Assembly (NCBI GenBank): GCA_016716665.1
Contig: JADJVH010000009.1
Location: 124,001 to 188,000, forward strand
DNA: 64,000 nt
From: Candidatus Opimibacter iunctus
Lineage (GTDB): Bacteria; Bacteroidota; Bacteroidia; Chitinophagales; Saprospiraceae
Reading direction: 5' to 3'
The position numbers and the translations under genes were made by a program. The notes under the pieces were generated by a model that was given only the letters and a program-made list of their open reading frames with translations, was not told the origin of the DNA and ran no database searches. Positions 44,532-54,906 of the stretch are shown piece after piece (positions within the stretch are counted from its first letter, which is position 1; each line of letters opens with the position of its first letter).

Positions 44532-47500
44532 ATGAAGTTGAGATCAGTTTTATTTGTCTTTGGCTCACTGGTAGCCGGAACGCTTGCTTTACTGTTCATG
44601 CCATCCTCCACGGGTAATGCACCAGTGACAAAGGCGAGCAAGCAGCAGCGGATTGAAGATGCTATACTGGATTATAAGTTTACCTCATCTGATGTAGACC
44701 TCGGGACAATCCCCTATGATAAATTGTTCAAGGCCATTGACGAAGGGCAGCGCCGGCTTGAAGCTCCGTCAAGGAGCAGGGCTGCACAAGGCAGCCTGAC
44801 CAATCTCGTATGGCGCGAACGCGGCCCGAGCAACAGGGGAGGTCGTACCAGGGCCATCCTGATCGATGAGTCCGATCCTAACCGAAATCGTATCTGGGTC
44901 GGAGGTGTTTCCGGAGGATTATGGCGAACAGATGACATCACCCTCGATGATCCAAAATGGGAAAAGCTTGGCGTCTATTTTGAAAGCCTGGCGATTTCTG
45001 ACATCGCGCAGGATCCAAATGATTACAAGACCCTCTATGTATCTACTGGTGAAAGCTACACCGGGGATGTGCAAGGTGCAGGTATATTCAAGTCAACAGA
45101 CGATGGGGCCACATGGACAATATTGCCATCAACCGAAAATAGTGTCCTGAGCACTGTCAATGAAGTCTATGTACATACCAATGGAGATGTCTATGCGGCA
45201 ACAGCCTATGGAGGCTTGCTGAGAAGCCAGAATGATGGACAAACCTGGGAAAAGGTCATGGGCACCGGATTGGCCGGAGGAAGCAGTGATAATTTTCATG
45301 ACTTCTTCTTTAATGAGACCAATCAGACGTTTTATACCTCTAATGATAATTCTATCTACAAATCCACAACAGGCAACAGGGCTGACTGGGTAAGTATCGG
45401 ATTGGGCAAGCCTGGCTTCCCGAATAACGTCAATCGAATTGAATTTGCAGTATGTCCTGGTGACCCCAACATCCTCTATGCCATCGGTGCGATTGGATCA
45501 TTTTCATCCAACACATTTGTTTCCAATGATGGTGGCGAAAGCTGGATTTCAAGGACAGAACCCGCCATCTTCCAAGGCTATGGCCAGGCATGGTATGATC
45601 TTGACATCGCGTGTGATCCTTTCAATTGCTTTAAACTGTTGTCAGGAGGCGTGAATATGGCCGAATCAGGATTCCAAGGCCTAACATGGAAAGTGATCGC
45701 CCAGGAGATGCACACAGATCACCATATCATCGCCTTCGATCCGAAAAAACAAGGGCGTGTTATTTTTGGAAATGACGGGGGAATATGGCTCAGCGAAAAC
45801 GGTGGAGCGAGCACAGTCGATAAGAGTATAGGGTATGTGACCACACAATTCTACGCAGGGGCCATTCACCCTGCTGCAGGTTCTCCATATGTGATGGGTG
45901 GTACGCAGGACAATAATTCACTGATCATTGAAGAGGCCGGACTGTCTCCTTCAAGAACAGCATGGGGCGGTGACGGTATGTTTGGATTTATTGATCAGAA
46001 TGAACCTAATATCCAGATGGTCTCCTCGCAGTATGGTAACTATGGGTTGTCCCTCAACGGAGGATTTAGCTTCGGATTCGGAGCCGATGTAGGTGGTGAT
46101 TTTGTCAACCGGGCGGGCTATGATGACAATGCAAATATTCTCTACGGCCAGGTCGACCAGGCGGGCATCAATGATATAGATTTTTTCCGCTGGTTTGTCA
46201 ACACCAGCCAGTTGGATAAAGTGGATATCCCCGGATACAATATCAATGTGACCGCCGTCAAGGCAGATCCTGCGGTCCCTAACCGTATTTATTTTGGGGG
46301 CCAGAGTGGATTGGTACTTCGCATTGACAATGCAAATGACGGAGATCTTTCGACAGGTGATGTATCTGTTTTTGCAAATCTGCCTGGTACGGCCAGCGTC
46401 TCTTGTATCTACATGGACAAGCAGACATCAGATCATGCCTTGATCAGCCTCTTCAATTTCGGATCTGCACTCGAAAACCTTTGGGTGACATACAACGCTG
46501 GTGTCGAATGGGCTTCGATCGAAGGTGACCTTCCCGATCTACCTGTACGCTGGGCCATCTTTGATCCATCAGATCATGATCGGGCCATGATTGCCACAGA
46601 TGCAGGTATATGGACAACAGATGATATCAACGGTGACCAGACACATTGGGAGCCCACCAATCCGGATGGCGGGATGCCATTTGTCAGGGTAGATATGCTG
46701 CAGATGCGCGACAGCGATAAGGTAGTACTGGCAGCTACATATGGCCGTGGATTGATGACCACAGATGTATTCTCCGCACCTGCTGCAGTAATATTGTCCC
46801 AGGCCATTGCCTATGAAGGACAGGCTGTAACAATAGACGGTTCACAATCAGTCAATGCTCAAAACTATCAGTGGAGCCTTGGAGACAATTCAACCTCCAG
46901 TGATCCGGTAGTCACTCATGCGTATAGTAGTCCGGGAACGTATACGATTACACTGACCGTCAATGGCGCCATCACACAGACAAAAACGATTTCAATCCTC
47001 CCATACCTGCCGGCACCATACCAGGTTGGATCGGCAGATTATGCTGGTGATTTCGAAACACTCCCTGAGCATTTTGCTTCATATAATCCAGGAGGTACCG
47101 GTTTTGCGAGAGGCGCTTCTATAAAGCCTGGTAAGGACGGCACCAACAGTGGTGCTGCTGCATGGGTCCTTGGAATCAATGAAAATCTATACAAGAATAA
47201 TACCCGTGCTGAATTGTACACACCAATGTATGATATGACTTTACCTGGCTTGTATGAATTCAGGTTCTTTGGAAAGTATGCCATTCAAAACCGCAACGAT
47301 GGATTCCAGGTTGAGTATTCTACGGACGGTGGAGCATCCTGGACGCAATTGGGCACAAACGATGATCAGAACTGGTATAATTATAAGAACGAACAGATTA
47401 CAAACGGCGCATTTCCCATTGGCAAATCTTATTTTACCAATGCCAAGCTTAACTGGACCCAGTATATAAAGGACGTCAGTTTCCTCGCTGGTCAGGCTCA

Positions 47501-48167
47501 TGTGAGTTTCAGGTTTGTCTTCCGGTCAGACAATGAAGAGCAGGCGCAGGGCCTTGCCATCGATGATGTGCAGGTCACCCAATATGCCGGCGAGTTAAAA
47601 ACGAATGTGACAGTCTTCAATGCGGGTTATACCGGGGACCAGGAGGTTACGATCAACTGGACCACAGGTATTGAGTATCAATGCCGCAAGTTCTTACTTG
47701 AAAGATCCTACACCGGTTTTGGTTTTGAGGAAGTATCCAATACACCTGCAAAGGGCGTCGTCAGCACGTTTGCCAATGAATATACCAGGACTGACCAGAG
47801 CCTTCGTAATGTCATCTATTACAGGCTAAAAGTCATCAATGAAAATCCGGATATCAATTATGCCTACACATTCTACTCCGACACGATAGTCGTCAGGAGA
47901 GATGTTGAGGCTGATATCGTCAATAAAGTACTGCCCAATCCATTTAAGGACCAGATCGGCATCAGCTTTAGCAGTGTCATCAATCAACAAATCAAGGTCA
48001 GGTTGTATGATTCATCAGGCAGGCTGGTGGTTGAAGAGTTTGCAGTGCCCAATGCGGTATCCTATACGCTCGATCGGTTAAATCTTCCGACAGGTGTCTA
48101 TGTCCTGACTGTACAGGTAGGAGATGGAGACCTGAAAGCCTATAAACTGTTTACCAACGGGGGATAA
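44532..48167 (+). CDS. Large secreted VPS10/sortilin-like propeller protein with PKD and T9SS domains (copy 2)
   Basis: 1211 residues, collinear with the preceding gene over its whole length. Shared blocks include FTSSDVDLGTIPYDKLFKAIDEGQRR near the start, GGRTRAILIDESDPNRNRIW, WYDLDIACDPFNC, the PKD segment DGSQSVNAQNYQWSLGD and the sorting domain VLPNPFKDQIGISFSS. The N-terminal segment (1-22) is lipoprotein-free and hydrophobic. Differences are spread evenly, which fits an old tandem duplication held under selection. No catalytic residues recognisable; binding or adhesion is as likely as hydrolysis. Confidence 0.87.
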   Translation: MKLRSVLFVFGSLVAGTLALLFMPSSTGNAPVTKASKQQRIEDAILDYKFTSSDVDLGTIPYDKLFKAIDEGQRRLEAPSRSRAAQGSLTNLVWRERGPSNRGGRTRAILIDESDPNRNRIWVGGVSGGLWRTDDITLDDPKWEKLGVYFESLAISDIAQDPNDYKTLYVSTGESYTGDVQGAGIFKSTDDGATWTILPSTENSVLSTVNEVYVHTNGDVYAATAYGGLLRSQNDGQTWEKVMGTGLAGGSSDNFHDFFFNETNQTFYTSNDNSIYKSTTGNRADWVSIGLGKPGFPNNVNRIEFAVCPGDPNILYAIGAIGSFSSNTFVSNDGGESWISRTEPAIFQGYGQAWYDLDIACDPFNCFKLLSGGVNMAESGFQGLTWKVIAQEMHTDHHIIAFDPKKQGRVIFGNDGGIWLSENGGASTVDKSIGYVTTQFYAGAIHPAAGSPYVMGGTQDNNSLIIEEAGLSPSRTAWGGDGMFGFIDQNEPNIQMVSSQYGNYGLSLNGGFSFGFGADVGGDFVNRAGYDDNANILYGQVDQAGINDIDFFRWFVNTSQLDKVDIPGYNINVTAVKADPAVPNRIYFGGQSGLVLRIDNANDGDLSTGDVSVFANLPGTASVSCIYMDKQTSDHALISLFNFGSALENLWVTYNAGVEWASIEGDLPDLPVRWAIFDPSDHDRAMIATDAGIWTTDDINGDQTHWEPTNPDGGMPFVRVDMLQMRDSDKVVLAATYGRGLMTTDVFSAPAAVILSQAIAYEGQAVTIDGSQSVNAQNYQWSLGDNSTSSDPVVTHAYSSPGTYTITLTVNGAITQTKTISILPYLPAPYQVGSADYAGDFETLPEHFASYNPGGTGFARGASIKPGKDGTNSGAAAWVLGINENLYKNNTRAELYTPMYDMTLPGLYEFRFFGKYAIQNRNDGFQVEYSTDGGASWTQLGTNDDQNWYNYKNEQITNGAFPIGKSYFTNAKLNWTQYIKDVSFLAGQAHVSFRFVFRSDNEEQAQGLAIDDVQVTQYAGELKTNVTVFNAGYTGDQEVTINWTTGIEYQCRKFLLERSYTGFGFEEVSNTPAKGVVSTFANEYTRTDQSLRNVIYYRLKVINENPDINYAYTFYSDTIVVRRDVEADIVNKVLPNPFKDQIGISFSSVINQQIKVRLYDSSGRLVVEEFAVPNAVSYTLDRLNLPTGVYVLTVQVGDGDLKAYKLFTNGG

Positions 48168-48168
48168 A

Positions 48169-48214
48169 TATCAGTGACAGGTGATCACGTATAATTGATC
48201 ACCTATCACTGATA
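48169..48214. repeat. 19-bp hairpin after copy 2
   Basis: TATCAGTGACAGGTGATCA pairs with 48196-48214 with one mismatch around an 8-nt loop. No T-run follows, so it is only a possible terminator or mRNA 3'-end protector. Confidence 0.65.
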
Positions 48215-48315
48215 ACAAAATACCGGTCACCATTATGTAAATAATGAAATTCAGATCGACAGCCCACTGTGCCCGGTTTCGCACCTACGGAGCGAGTATT
48301 GCCCTTATTACCCTT

Positions 48316-48344
48316 TGCTACCGACCTATAGCCCCTACGGGGCA
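48316..48344 (-). repeat. Solo end of the GCCCC-GGGGC element
   Basis: TGCTACCGACCTATAGCCCC-TA-CGGGGCA equals the right end of the element at 12997-13026 except for the hairpin loop and one or two bases. A degenerate partner (CGCACCTACGGAGCG) lies just before it. Confidence 0.7.
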
Positions 48345-48458
48345 TTAATAATTAGTAAACTGATCTCTGAATACACCTGACCAGGTTCCGATCACACAAT
48401 AATGATCACTGATCGCCGATCACCGATCACCGATACCCCTTAGCTGTCAGCAGTTTAG

Positions 48459-48466
48459 TATCTTTG
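48459..48466 (+). promoter_or_regulatory. -7 promoter box of adk
   Basis: TATCTTTG matches TAnnTTTG, 18 bp before the adk start. No -33 box. Confidence 0.5.
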
Positions 48467-48484
48467 TGGTTCAGTAAGTAACCC

Positions 48485-49075
48485 ATGGACACTATCATGC
48501 TCAATCTCATCCTCTTTGGACCGCCAGGAAGCGGCAAAGGCACGCAGGCTGAAAGACTGGAGGAAGCCTACAATCTCGTGCATATCTCTACAGGAGTGCT
48601 TTTCAGGTCAGAAATGGACGAAGGCACCGAACTCGGCATCAGGGCCAATGAATATATGTCGCGCGGTGAGCTCGTCCCCGATGAGGTGACGATCGGTATG
48701 TTGAAAAACAAGATGCTCTCCCATGCCGATGCAGAAGGCTTTATTTTTGATGGTTTTCCACGTACTGCTCCGCAGGCAGAAGCCCTGGATCAGCTCCTGG
48801 AGGATATGGGCCAGCAGATTGACGCCCTCATCATGCTCGATGTGCCGGAAGATGAAATCGTAAAGCGCATCGTACTCAGGGGTAAAGATTCAAATCGCCC
48901 TGATGACAGTGATCCGGAAATCGTGCGCAAGCGTTTCCAGGTATATCAATCCAAGACAGCGCCGATCTACGATTACTACAATGAGAAGGGAATTGCTTTT
49001 AAAATAAATGGTATAGGTTCGATAGATGAGATCTTTCAAAACCTCTGTGATACTATTGACAGTCTACATGTATAA
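48485..49075 (+). CDS. adk: Adenylate kinase
   Basis: 196 residues, short form without the zinc lid. P-loop GPPGSGKGT (12-20), AMP-site STGVLFR (35-41), FDGFPRT (~87-93) and RKRFQVYQ are present. Makes 2 ADP from ATP + AMP in the cytoplasm. Starting at residue 5 would also give a normal protein. It overlaps obgE by one base (TAATG), a common Bacteroidota arrangement. Confidence 0.97.
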   Translation: MDTIMLNLILFGPPGSGKGTQAERLEEAYNLVHISTGVLFRSEMDEGTELGIRANEYMSRGELVPDEVTIGMLKNKMLSHADAEGFIFDGFPRTAPQAEALDQLLEDMGQQIDALIMLDVPEDEIVKRIVLRGKDSNRPDDSDPEIVRKRFQVYQSKTAPIYDYYNEKGIAFKINGIGSIDEIFQNLCDTIDSLHV

Positions 49076-50082
49076 TGTCCTCAGACCAGAATTTTGTTGA
49101 TTACGTAAAGATCCATTGTAAGTCCGGTGCCGGAGGTGCAGGGTCAGCCCATTTGCACCGCGATAAGGTGAGTGCCAGGGGCGGACCTGATGGAGGTGAC
49201 GGTGGCCATGGAGGAGATGTGATCTGCAGGGGTAGTGGACAGATGTGGACCCTCCTGCACCTTAAGTTTCGTAAGCACGTGATCGCTGAATCCGGACAAC
49301 CAGGCTCAGGTAATCTATGTACCGGAGCAGATGGCGAAGACGTCATTCTGGAAGTGCCACTGGGTACAGTAGCCAAGGATCCGGAAACCGGTGAAATCCT
49401 ATTTGAAATCACCAAAGACGGCGAAGAGTACAAGCTTATGCCGGGCGGCCGCGGCGGACAAGGCAATAATCATTTTAAATCACCGACCAATCAGACTCCA
49501 CGATATGCCCAGCCGGGTGAACCTCACCAGGAAGGATGGCGCATATTGGAATTGAAAATCCTTGCGGATGTTGGACTGGTTGGATTCCCAAATGCAGGCA
49601 AGTCAACCCTGCTTGCTTCGCTCTCTGCCGCAAAGCCCAAAATCGCTGATTATCCCTTTACAACCCTTGTGCCCAACCTTGGTTTTGTCAGATACAGGGA
49701 CAACAAGTCTTTTGTCATTGCCGATATCCCCGGGATTATCGAAGATGCCCACCTCGGCAAAGGCCTTGGCTATCGCTTCCTGAGACATATCGAACGCAAT
49801 GCCGTATTGCTGTTTATGATTCCTTGCGAATCTGATGACATCAGCAAAGACTACAATATCCTGCTCCACGAATTGGAAATGTATAATCCGGAGCTACTGG
49901 ACAAACCACGACTGTGTGCAGTCACCAAGTGCGACCTTATAGATGAGTCCGTGCAAGACATGCTCAGGCCAACTTTACCCGAAGGCGTAGACTGTGTCTT
50001 TATCTCCGCAGTGAGTGGATACGGACTCGATAAGTTGAAAGATAAATTGTGGTCTATATTAGCTGATCAGCAACCTGCCTGA
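49075..50082 (+). CDS. obgE: GTPase Obg (CgtA)
   Basis: 335 residues: glycine-rich Obg domain (GGDGGHGGDVI; GGRGGQGNNHFKSPTNQTPR), then the G domain with P-loop GFPNAGKS (170-177), switch YPFTTLVPNLGFV, DIPGIIEDA and TKCD. The C-terminal OCT domain is lacking, as in many Bacteroidota. Acts in 50S ribosome assembly and stress signalling. Coupled to adk. Confidence 0.97.
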   Translation: MSSDQNFVDYVKIHCKSGAGGAGSAHLHRDKVSARGGPDGGDGGHGGDVICRGSGQMWTLLHLKFRKHVIAESGQPGSGNLCTGADGEDVILEVPLGTVAKDPETGEILFEITKDGEEYKLMPGGRGGQGNNHFKSPTNQTPRYAQPGEPHQEGWRILELKILADVGLVGFPNAGKSTLLASLSAAKPKIADYPFTTLVPNLGFVRYRDNKSFVIADIPGIIEDAHLGKGLGYRFLRHIERNAVLLFMIPCESDDISKDYNILLHELEMYNPELLDKPRLCAVTKCDLIDESVQDMLRPTLPEGVDCVFISAVSGYGLDKLKDKLWSILADQQPA

Positions 50083-50181
50083 CATATCATAGGCTGATTG
50101 ATTCATTGCAGGCCAGGTCAATAGTCTTTACTTAAATCCCATCAGTGTAGTCAACTTATAATCTGCTCATCACCGTAGCTT

Positions 50182-52528
50182 ATGATGAAGGTGTTATTTA
50201 GAATAGGATTTCTTACCCTGCTGTTGCCATGCATGTTGCTCGGTGAATGCGTTGGACAATCTTTACCATCCTTACCCAAACCGGTAACGGGTGATCTGAA
50301 CATTGCCCCATTGCCTGTAATGATGGGAAGCAAAGCAAGGTTCGTTTGTGATCGACGACAAAACGTTTATTTTGATGGAATCCTTTGCACCTTTTGCGTT
50401 TGATCCGATCAGCGTTTTCAGAGATGTATTCAGGCGCAAGAGCGGATATGCCATCAACGAGCCAGGCAATGTAAGCCCGAAGCCAGGGACCAAGGCAATG
50501 ATCGTTATCGCAAAGGCTACCACGCCTGTCAACAAGGAAGGGTATTCTCTCCAGGTCAGCCCGTCAGGGATATATATCAGTGCGGCCAATGAACAGGGCA
50601 TTTTCTATGCATTCCAGACTCTCAGGCAGATCATGCGTATGGATGCATTGCCCGATGCCAAGGGAGAGGCGAGGACCTGGCAGTTACCTGCAGTGGAAAT
50701 CAAAGATTACCCTCAGTTTCAATACAGAGGACTTCATCTTGATGTATGTCGTCACTTCATGCCGGTTGACTTTGTCAAGAGATATATTGACTTGCTGGCA
50801 TACTACAAGATGAACAGGTTTCACTGGCACCTGACCGATGACCAGGGTTGGCGTATTGAAATCAAGGGCTATCCTAAACTTCAGGAAATCGCTGCGTGGC
50901 GCGAAGAGACCCTGGTGGGGCATTACAGCGAGACACCTGACGTGTATGATGGGGTGCGGCATGGAGGATATTATACGCAGGAAGAAATCAAGGACGTTGT
51001 GAAGTATGCAGCGCAGCGGGGCGTGACGATTATACCTGAGATTGAGATGCCGGGCCATGCGCAGGCGGCATTGGCTGCCTATCCGGAACTCGCCTGCACT
51101 CCCGGGCCCTTTAAAGTTGCCCAGACCTGGGGCGTATTCGATGATGTCTTTTGTCCCAATGAAGAGACCTTTACTTTTTTACAGCATGTACTCGATGAAG
51201 TGATGACATTGTTTCCTTCACCATACATCCACATCGGTGGAGATGAGTGTCCCAAGACACGTTGGAAAGAGAGTGCGTTTTGCCAGGACCTGATGAAAAG
51301 GGAAGGGCTAAAAGATGAGCACGAACTCCAAAGTTATTTTATCAGGCGAATTGAGCAATATGTCAACAGCAAGGGAAGGAATATCATTGGCTGGGATGAA
51401 ATACTCGAAGGAGGACTGGCCCCGAATGCAACAGTGATGTCCTGGCGTGGAATGTCTGGCGGTATTGAAGCCGCGCAATCCGGGCATGATGTGGTCATGA
51501 CACCTGGCACCCATTGTTACTTTGACCATTACCAGGCGGATCCTGCATTCGAACCATTGGCTATCGGAGGATTGACAACACTTGAAAAAGTATATTCCTT
51601 CAATCCCATACCATCGAAACTCACTGCTGAACAAGCCAGGCATATCCTCGGAGCCCAGGGAAACCTCTGGACTGAATATATTGACTCTCCTGGCAAGGCA
51701 GAGTATATGGCTTATCCTCGCGCCATAGCCCTGGCTGAAGTGCTTTGGACTCCGGCGGACAGAAAGGATTGGAATGGGTTTGTGCAAAGGCTCAATGGGC
51801 ATCTTGAACGCCTGGATGGCTGGAAAGTCAATTATGCAAAACGCCTTAAAGTGCCTGCTGCCATAATTCAATCCGGGCCAAAAGGCCTCGAACTGACCTG
51901 GAAAACGGACCTTCCAGGGCAAAGTATCTATTATTCGAGGGATACAACCGGGCACAGCTGGGATACGGCCACGTCAGGTGAATCAACCCTGTTTTCTAAT
52001 CCCGGCCATATCTATTACAAGACCGATAACTCAGGAATCAAGGAGATAAACTACAAACCAACTAAAACCAGAAATGCCACCATATCCTCCTCCATTCCAC
52101 CATCCGGAAGTTATCCCGGCAGGCAAGGGGTAATGACGCTGGGAGACGGGTTGACCGGCAAGGCTGAATTTAATGGCGAAGACTGGTGTGCCTGGAATGG
52201 GGCACCTTTTACGATCGGGATAAGCTTTGATAGCCCCACAGCAATCGATTCCATCACTCTTGGCTTGCTATCCAGCACTGGATCCTGGATACATCTTCCG
52301 CAATCGATTGAAATTGAAGGGTCTAAGGACCTGAAAACGTACGAAAGAATTTCTGGCTGGGTGCCCAGTAATCTACCTGCAGGCAGGAATCAGATCACCA
52401 TCAATACGCCGAAAACCAATGTTAAGTCACTGAGAATCACTATTTATCCATTAAAATCAATTCCTGAAGGAAAACCGGGAGCAGGTCATGTCGGCTGGAC
52501 GTTTATAGATGAGATAGGCGTATATTAG
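50182..52528 (+). pseudogene. GH20 beta-N-acetylhexosaminidase, frameshifted near the 5' end
   Basis: Removes terminal GlcNAc/GalNAc from glycans in the periplasm. Signal peptide (1-26, ending CVGQ), GH20b-like N-terminal domain, catalytic barrel with YRGLHLDVCRHF, MNRFHWHLTDDQGW, PEIEMPGHAQAALAAYPEL and the acid-base pair D-E in HIGGDEC (near residue 350), NLWTEY, and a C-terminal F5/8-type sheet domain (~600-780). An extra T in TTT 50345-50347 splits the frame between GSKARFV and IDDKTFILME; deleting it restores a ~780-residue enzyme. The downstream part alone would start with GTG 50348 but lacks the signal peptide. A homopolymer error is likely. Confidence 0.88.
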
Positions 52529-52641
52529 TAGGGAATTTGCCGCGGGTTTCTGGCCCGGAGGTGATGAATGAAAAAATAAATGTTTTTAACCCAACCCAAC
52601 AGACCTGAATATGGGTCTATAGGGGAAATAAAACAACCCAT

Positions 52642-53925
52642 ATGAAATCCTTTTTCCAGTATTCATTTTTTGCCCTGTTGTTTGCCTCCGCATTCCTGAC
52701 AGGCTGCGAGCAGGACAAATGCACCCGTACAGAAGAATTCATCGCATTTGAGCCGGTCTTCAAGCGTATCGATGAAATGCGCATGCCTTCAACATATGTT
52801 GCGCCAAAATCACTGACCGCTCCCGGAAAGATTTTTTACTACAAAGGATACCTGCTCATCAACGAGATGAACCAGGGGATACATGTGATCGACAACAGGC
52901 AACCTGAAAGCCCGCAAAACCTTGGGTTTATTGAAATCCCGGGCAATCTGGATATGGCAGTTCACAATGATGTGTTGTATGCTGACAGCTATCTCGACCT
53001 GGTCGCCATCAATATCACTAATCCAACTGCACCGGTAGAAGTAGAACGCGTCAATGACGTGTTCCAGAACTTCTATTCCTTCAATGATCAATTGGGTTAC
53101 CTCGTAGAATACAAGCAGACAGATGTCAAGCGCACGATAGATTGCAGTGATGCCAACTGGGGGAGTCCAACATGGATTGATGGTGGCGGAATCCTCATGT
53201 CATCGGATGCAACTTTTGGCGGTGTCAGAGAATTTTCTGGCTCAAACATCAGCAGCAGTGTGGTGACCGGCGGATCAATGGCTCGTTTTACCGCATCGGA
53301 TAATTACCTCTACACCATCGATGGCGCAGAGGTCAAAGTATTTGATATCAAGCAAACGCTTCCGGTACTGAAAAGTGAAGTGGCCATGCAGTGGGGAATC
53401 GAAACCCTTTTCCCGATGGCAGGCAGTTTGTTTGTAGGATCTAACTCCGGCGTACTGATCTATGACATCTCCAATCCTGAACAACCTGAATACAGATCAA
53501 CATTTGCACATGCTACTGCTTGTGATCCTGTGGTGGTTTCCGGTAACACAGCATATGTTACTCTTAGAGATGGAAATAACTGCCAGGGATTTGTCAACCA
53601 GCTTGATGTGATCGACGTCTCTAATCTTGACAATCCAAACCTGATCCGCTCCTATCCAATGAGCAATCCTCACGGCCTTTCCGTAGTGGATCAGACCTTA
53701 TATCTCTGCGAAGGCACATTTGGTCTCAAGACATTTGATGTTGCCGATCCTAAGGAAGTAAGTAATAACCTCCTGGATCACCTCAGTGGATTCGAAGCCT
53801 TTGATGTCATTGTATTACCTCCGGGTGATCATGTGATGGTCGTAGGTAAAAACGGATTGTATCAGTTTGACGCAACAGACAGAAGTGACCTCAAACAACT
53901 GAGTGTCATTTCTATAGGACTATAA
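52642..53925 (+). CDS. LVIVD-repeat lipoprotein
   Basis: 427 residues. Lipobox LTGC (C22) and then a beta-propeller of LVIVD-type repeats (GYLLINEMNQGIHVIDNRQPESPQNLG; NVLYADSYLDLVAINITNPTAPVEV-like; LFVGSNSGVLIYDISNPEQPEY; LYLCEGTFGLKTFDVADPKEV). Extracytoplasmic, role unknown; such propellers usually bind ligands or partners. Ends with a terminator. Confidence 0.9.
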   Translation: MKSFFQYSFFALLFASAFLTGCEQDKCTRTEEFIAFEPVFKRIDEMRMPSTYVAPKSLTAPGKIFYYKGYLLINEMNQGIHVIDNRQPESPQNLGFIEIPGNLDMAVHNDVLYADSYLDLVAINITNPTAPVEVERVNDVFQNFYSFNDQLGYLVEYKQTDVKRTIDCSDANWGSPTWIDGGGILMSSDATFGGVREFSGSNISSSVVTGGSMARFTASDNYLYTIDGAEVKVFDIKQTLPVLKSEVAMQWGIETLFPMAGSLFVGSNSGVLIYDISNPEQPEYRSTFAHATACDPVVVSGNTAYVTLRDGNNCQGFVNQLDVIDVSNLDNPNLIRSYPMSNPHGLSVVDQTLYLCEGTFGLKTFDVADPKEVSNNLLDHLSGFEAFDVIVLPPGDHVMVVGKNGLYQFDATDRSDLKQLSVISIGL

Positions 53926-53944
53926 TGGTTGAGTAATTTTTTTA

Positions 53945-53980
53945 GTTAACTGGCAGTTTTGCTGCCAGTTAACCTTTTGG
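53945..53980 (+). terminator. Terminator after the LVIVD gene
   Basis: Twelve-bp perfect stem GTTAACTGGCAG/CTGCCAGTTAAC with a 5-nt loop, followed by CTTTT, 20 bp behind the stop. Confidence 0.85.
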
Positions 53981-54107
53981 CAAAGCCAGCATATACATAA
54001 GCCTGAGCGATGCTGTACATACTTAGTCCCGGTAATACTATGATGACATAGTCGGGCTTTGGGTGTAAGAAAGGAGGTGCTCCCATCATCGAATAAACCA
54101 TAAGCAA

Positions 54108-54893
54108 ATGGCTTTCTCTTATAAAAGTGCCGTTCTTGTTTTTATACTGTGCGCAGTGGGTATACTCAATGCCCAGGATTCAGTAGCTGTAAAGCCTATT
54201 GTCGACATCGTATGGTTGAAGGATGGAAGTAAGCTGAGTGGTACGATACTCAAGTGGGATCTCGCGCGCGGGATGGAGTTTAAACTGATCACTGGTGCCT
54301 CGATGATGATCCCAAGGGAAGAAATACTGAAAGTCAGCCAGGACTTACCATTTTCATCTTCACCTGTACAGGGGATTCCGGATTTCTATCATCAACGAGA
54401 ACCAAAGGTTTATTCGTTCAGGGAAGAAGGGATATACCAGACCTTTTCCGGATTTCTCAATTTTTCGTCCAACGGTGGAGCAGGGGTGCACTATTCAATC
54501 GGGCATCGGTTCAGCAGGTTACTTGGTGTAGGTATAGGTTCAGGATTTGAGTCAAATGATTTTTTCTACACACGTAATATCGTTCCATTGTATGCTGAAG
54601 CGCGCGGTTTTTTTCTCCCGCAACGAATCACACCATACTATGCCCTGAAGATCGGCTATGGGTTTGCCTTGACTGATCCACTCAATGGCACCATTGATGC
54701 TAAAGGCGGAATTCATTTTTGCCCAGAGTTGGGGGTGAGATTTGGAGGACGTAGTGTTAGTTATTATATGGGCCTTGAATACAAAATCCAGAATGCCACC
54801 TTTACCAACACCGATTGGTGGGGATCACAAGGTGAGTTTACTGACGTCATCAGTTACCGGAGGACCGAATTGAGATTGGGCCTCGTGTTTTAA
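54108..54893 (+). CDS. Outer-membrane beta-barrel protein, unknown function
   Basis: 261 residues with a signal peptide (1-22, ending LNAQ), a small beta domain (~28-80, IVWLKDGSKLSGTILKWD...MIPREEILKV, resembling the SH3-like DUF of some Bacteroidota envelope proteins) and a barrel (~100-261) ending RTELRLGLVF. First gene of a row with twin lipoproteins, a sigma factor and its partner. Confidence 0.72.
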   Translation: MAFSYKSAVLVFILCAVGILNAQDSVAVKPIVDIVWLKDGSKLSGTILKWDLARGMEFKLITGASMMIPREEILKVSQDLPFSSSPVQGIPDFYHQREPKVYSFREEGIYQTFSGFLNFSSNGGAGVHYSIGHRFSRLLGVGIGSGFESNDFFYTRNIVPLYAEARGFFLPQRITPYYALKIGYGFALTDPLNGTIDAKGGIHFCPELGVRFGGRSVSYYMGLEYKIQNATFTNTDWWGSQGEFTDVISYRRTELRLGLVF

Positions 54894-54906
54894 TAAGCGA
54901 TCAAAC

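Larger units (their letters stand above)
48168..48484. other. Gene-free stretch with hairpins and repeats
   Basis: Contains a 19-bp hairpin (48169-48214, one mismatch), a solo end of the GCCCC-GGGGC element (48316-48344) and GATCACC-type heptamers (about 48400-48435), then the adk promoter box. No gene. Confidence 0.75.
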
